45,278 nucleotides of DNA from Aphelidium insulamus (lineage: Eukaryota; Aphelidiomycota; Aphelidea; Aphelidiaceae), in assembly GCA_036784855.1 (NCBI GenBank), contig JAZDSV010000080.1:1-45278 (forward strand), given 5' to 3'. The notes under the pieces were generated by a model, which searched no databases, was not told the origin of the DNA, and worked only from the letters and a program-made list of their open reading frames with translations. Below are positions 42,594 through 45,278 of the stretch, piece after piece. The position numbers and the translations under genes are program-made. Position 1 is the first letter of the stretch; the number at the start of each line of letters is the position of its first letter.

Positions 42594-43961
42594 CCAACCC
42601 TGACCCTGACAAATAGAAAAGGATTTTCCGCATTTTGTTCTTTCTCACCTCTTTCCGTTGTGGACCGCGCCGCATCAATGTACGTGACGCGTTATTTACT
42701 TTGTATAAACGTGTGCGCCGCGCCAAATGACGAGAAAATGTCTTGCCAGTTCTGCTACTGAACCTCATGAGCGATATCGACACTTTGCTTACCTACTGAT
42801 GGCACCTTCATATTATATTGAATTTTATGCAGCTGGTTCTCACTTATTGCTGACCCTCGCGCAATATAGAATGTGCTTTCACTCGCATTGATGGTGGCCG
42901 CTTCTATCATGATGAGAGGTATGAATTGTCTGCGCATACCGTGATGGCCGATCGATGATGTGAACTCACTATCTGATGTGGATGTGCACTTTATGTGCAC
43001 AAATGCCGATATAAAGTGAATTCCTCGTTGCTGAGATCTGCCATTACGTCTACTTGTGTGTACTTGAGCTTGCATTAACGTTTTGCAGAATGTAGTGAGA
43101 TGGGTGTGGGTGAAAATAATTGGTTCCACGGTTTTCCCTTCTCCTCGTCACGGTAAGCACCTTAATGATCTATATCTCACTTGTTGACATGATGGATAAA
43201 CACATTTTTTACCTCGGATTTCCGCGTGACGTATAAACATGCACCACCAACTGATCTTCATCGTATTGCTTGTCTTGATCATGGCTTGTCATTATCATGG
43301 CGATCTCTGATTTCTCTGCGTAGATCTATAATACTGTGTCGTTATCAGCTCCAAATCTAGCTCAGGTATGCACATACTCTTGTGGCATGCTGAGATGATT
43401 ATCCACATCCGTGTTTCACATGACGTCCACTGATTACATCCATATTCTTATATGATCAGCATGCCACTGTTGCCTTTTTTAATAAGCCCCTTCTCATGCT
43501 TTTCTTCAGATCGTGTCACTTTCGGAGTCCAAAATTCGCATTAGTTACGACAGATAAAACAAATATGGTATGCAATCGCAGTACGAATAGTGATGAAAAC
43601 TGAGTTAAATCCATTCTTTGATGGTGGCTGCTATCGCTTACTTGCGCGACACTGTTTCTTGATGGCACGCGAGGTTATCTCGAGTGTTGTCAAGCGCTTT
43701 GTTTGTGCAGTTTGTATGAGGCAGTCGGCGAGCGTTCTCCCGCGTCATGTGCCTCTCGAATGCATTTTGCCTTGAGGCCGGAAATAGGGTTCGTTCGCCG
43801 TGCCAAGGATAATTCACTCGGCTCTGAATTCAATTTCTGAGGATGCTTTGCTTACCATACTGACATTATCTCAGATATGCTGGTGCATTCCATATACGTG
43901 CAATTAATAATGGGAACATGCAATAAATGAGCTATATGCATGTATATTTACACAGTCCACA
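42594..43961. other. Longest gene-poor stretch
   Basis: About 1.4 kb without a convincing coding gene. A 7-bp perfect hairpin (42983-42989 with 42995-43001) and the larger inverted repeat at 43382-43467 stand out. Several ATGATGA/GTGATGG and CTGA words recur (for example 42909 and 42973; 43191 and 43251), which recalls box C/D snoRNAs, but terminal stems are weak. No tRNA or rRNA seen. Confidence 0.4.
43382..43467. other. Perfect 12-bp inverted repeat followed by T6
   Basis: GTGGCATGCTGA (43382-43393) is the exact reverse complement of TCAGCATGCCAC (43456-43467); 62 nt lie between. A run of six T follows within about 12 nt (TGTTGCCTTTTTT), as at Pol III stops on the plus strand. Could be a small structured RNA; no family recognised. 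Confidence 0.45.
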
Positions 43962-44990
43962 TTAAAGGTGACCGTCTGAAGCATCCTGTGCAAAGGATAC
44001 ATCCACAACGCCCAAATGCAGGATGCGCGACCCAGTGTAACAAACTGGATTGCAGCTCTTGCCCACAACAATCCCATTTTGTAGTGCGTAGTAAGTCTTC
44101 TCCAGTGCGCCGAATATATCACGACGATATGCAATTTCCTCGCCCTTCTTGACCCATGTGTTAATATCGGGCAGGACAGTCAGCACTCCGCCTCCATCCG
44201 TGAACAGCCAGTACGAGTATGAGCAGATTACCGGCTCCATTTCACTCTGGCACGGATCGCCGGGTATCATCTTCAGATGCGACAGGATCTGCGTGACTCC
44301 CAGCAGAGCATTGCGAATGAAGCGCTTCTGGAACCGCAGTGGGTCGCCGATTTCGACAGTTATCGCGGGAATGTTTCTCGCCCTATCGAGATTAACATTT
44401 ATGCCACAAAACGGTTAAGTGCCTACATGGCGGAAGCACGCAGTGAGCCAGGCAATGAGTTGTGAACAATAATCTGTGGGTTCTGGAGTTTTGCCATGCG
44501 CTTGGTCACTGGATTCGTCATGTCGGCGCGAACATACAAACTGGAATTAATAAACAAAGTGCTACTGCAGACTAACCTGTTTACGCGGCCCCGGCTAGCA
44601 CGAGAAGGTAGTCAAACTTGTACACCAGACTATTTAGCAGATTATACGAGTACACCTGGTATGTTCAGGAATGCCTGAAAAAACCCACAATACCTGCGCA
44701 GTGGTCCCCTCGGGCTTGCCAGGCATGACACGATTCAGATCGGTGCCATCATTAAACTCCCGTTGCTGACGCAAGTAGCCTGGAGTATTGGCCACAACTA
44801 CTGCGACTAGAATTCCGTGCAGTTGGACACATTTAATTTCACGAAATAATCGATGAATCAGCGGAATGCCATTCAGCTCATTCAATGCAGGGCACAGTTG
44901 CCCACACCAGCCGAAGCTGGTTTCTATCAGAGATGGCCAACAACATGCAGCCATGCGTATGCCTTAGCAACACGAACTGGTCGAAGTGAT
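43962..44990 (-). CDS. Aspartoacylase/succinylglutamate desuccinylase family hydrolase, 5' end unresolved
   Basis: Zinc-dependent amidohydrolase-like family (AstE/ASPA). Seen in order on the minus strand: NELNGIPLIHRLFREI; VAVVVANTPGYLRQQREFND; GTDLNRVMPGKPEG with the substrate-binding Arg; ASRGRVNSLYVRADM across an intron; NIPAITVEIGDPLRFQKRFI with the catalytic Glu; and a C-terminal biotinyl-like domain YWLFTDGGGVLTVLPDINTW VKKGEEIAYRRDIFG with NPVCYTGSRILHLG. The Zn motif GVHGxE before LNGI is disrupted by base changes (44905-44930), and the DLHT-type motif expected before ASRGR is missing about ten bases (around 44600). First exons near 44990-45278 could not be assigned; the gene may run off the window. 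Confidence 0.75.
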
Positions 44991-45278
44991 AATCCGATCT
45001 CCGGCTGGAGATCTGGGTATCGATATTTTGCCGATCAGGCAATGGTTCAGTCCGTGCGTAGAGTGGCAGCTGGTCACTGCGCGCCCAGTTCTCACTTCTC
45101 CTGCTTACCTACGCGGTGTTGCTGCACGATTGCGATGCTGGAGATGGCCTGGCTGGGAAATAAAATATAACCAACAGCCATTACGTGAGCAACAGTTGAC
45201 CATTTACCGCGGCGGCGCTGGCTGGAATGTCTCCGGCTCCGGTGGCGTGACGGCAGGTGATAACGGCTGAGCTGTGCT

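Noticed and set aside
42755-43129. 124-residue minus-strand open frame in the gene-poor stretch
   Set aside because: Composition is not protein-like, no motif is seen, and no splice partners were found.
42905-43255. Cluster of box C/D snoRNA-like C (ATGATGA/ATGATGG) and D (CTGA) words
   Set aside because: C and D spacing is plausible for two pairs, but terminal stems are weak and no guide target could be tested by eye; such words are common.
44030-44120. Second tRNA or Pol III gene near the AstE-like 3' end
   Set aside because: No cloverleaf could be drawn, and the region is coding on the minus strand.

Overview
The window is nuclear DNA from a compact, intron-rich eukaryote. The evidence is consistent: conserved nuclear genes (ribosomal protein eS12, farnesyl diphosphate synthase, APC5, tafazzin, RanGAP, PARG, an RBM5/10-type splicing factor, GH31 acid alpha-glucosidase) are split by GT-AG introns mostly 30-60 nt long. 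Intergenic gaps are short, and many neighbours are convergent or divergent pairs. TAA, TAG and TGA all end conserved proteins at the expected place, so the standard code applies. A TMEM164-like protein, a centrosomin N-terminal motif, a P-type trefoil domain on the alpha-glucosidase, PARG and an RBM5/10 factor together favour an opisthokont or opisthokont-like protist, but I cannot place it further.

Layout. 0.6-2.7 kb: TMEM164-like membrane protein (-) and Pin1-type prolyl isomerase (+), head to head. 3.2-5.6 kb: farnesyl diphosphate synthase (+) and eS12 (-), tail to tail. 6.1 kb: a tRNA-Asp-like gene with a short T arm. 6.3-10.3 kb: APC5 (+) and an LEA2-like single-pass membrane protein (-). 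10.8-14.4 kb: three minus-strand genes (tafazzin, an unrecognised secretory/membrane protein, an Sfr1/Mei5-like repair protein). 14.6-17.0 kb: small unrecognised ORFs and a 66-bp dispersed repeat. 17.1-19.1 kb: mitochondrial uS19 (+) and a coiled-coil protein (-). 19.7-22.5 kb: aldehyde dehydrogenase (+) and lipoyl synthase (-). 22.9-25.5 kb: a small WD-repeat protein (+) and poly(ADP-ribose) glycohydrolase (-). 25.9-31.7 kb: RBM5/10-like factor (+) and acid alpha-glucosidase (-). 32.0-39.2 kb: four plus-strand genes (EF-hand membrane protein, Cnn1N coiled-coil protein, pseudokinase, RanGAP). 39.3-42.6 kb: a CATA microsatellite, a repeat-containing hypothetical (-) and a CCDC13-like coiled-coil protein (+). 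43.9 kb to the right edge: an aspartoacylase/AstE-family hydrolase (-).

The genes are ordinary housekeeping functions (translation, isoprenoid and lipid metabolism, lipoylation, cell cycle, RNA processing, centrosome/cilium, Ran cycle) and form no pathway cluster. The most unusual features are: (1) repeated single-base frame breaks and small deletions inside strongly conserved motifs of several genes and in the tRNA, best explained by uncorrected long-read errors or decay but worth checking; (2) a kinase-fold protein whose DFG motif is replaced by HLG; (3) a roughly 60-residue low-complexity insertion in mitochondrial uS19; (4) a 66-bp near-identical repeat that may be a duplicated exon; (5) a perfect 12-bp inverted repeat followed by a T6 run in the largest gene-poor stretch. 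I found no convincing new multi-gene system.
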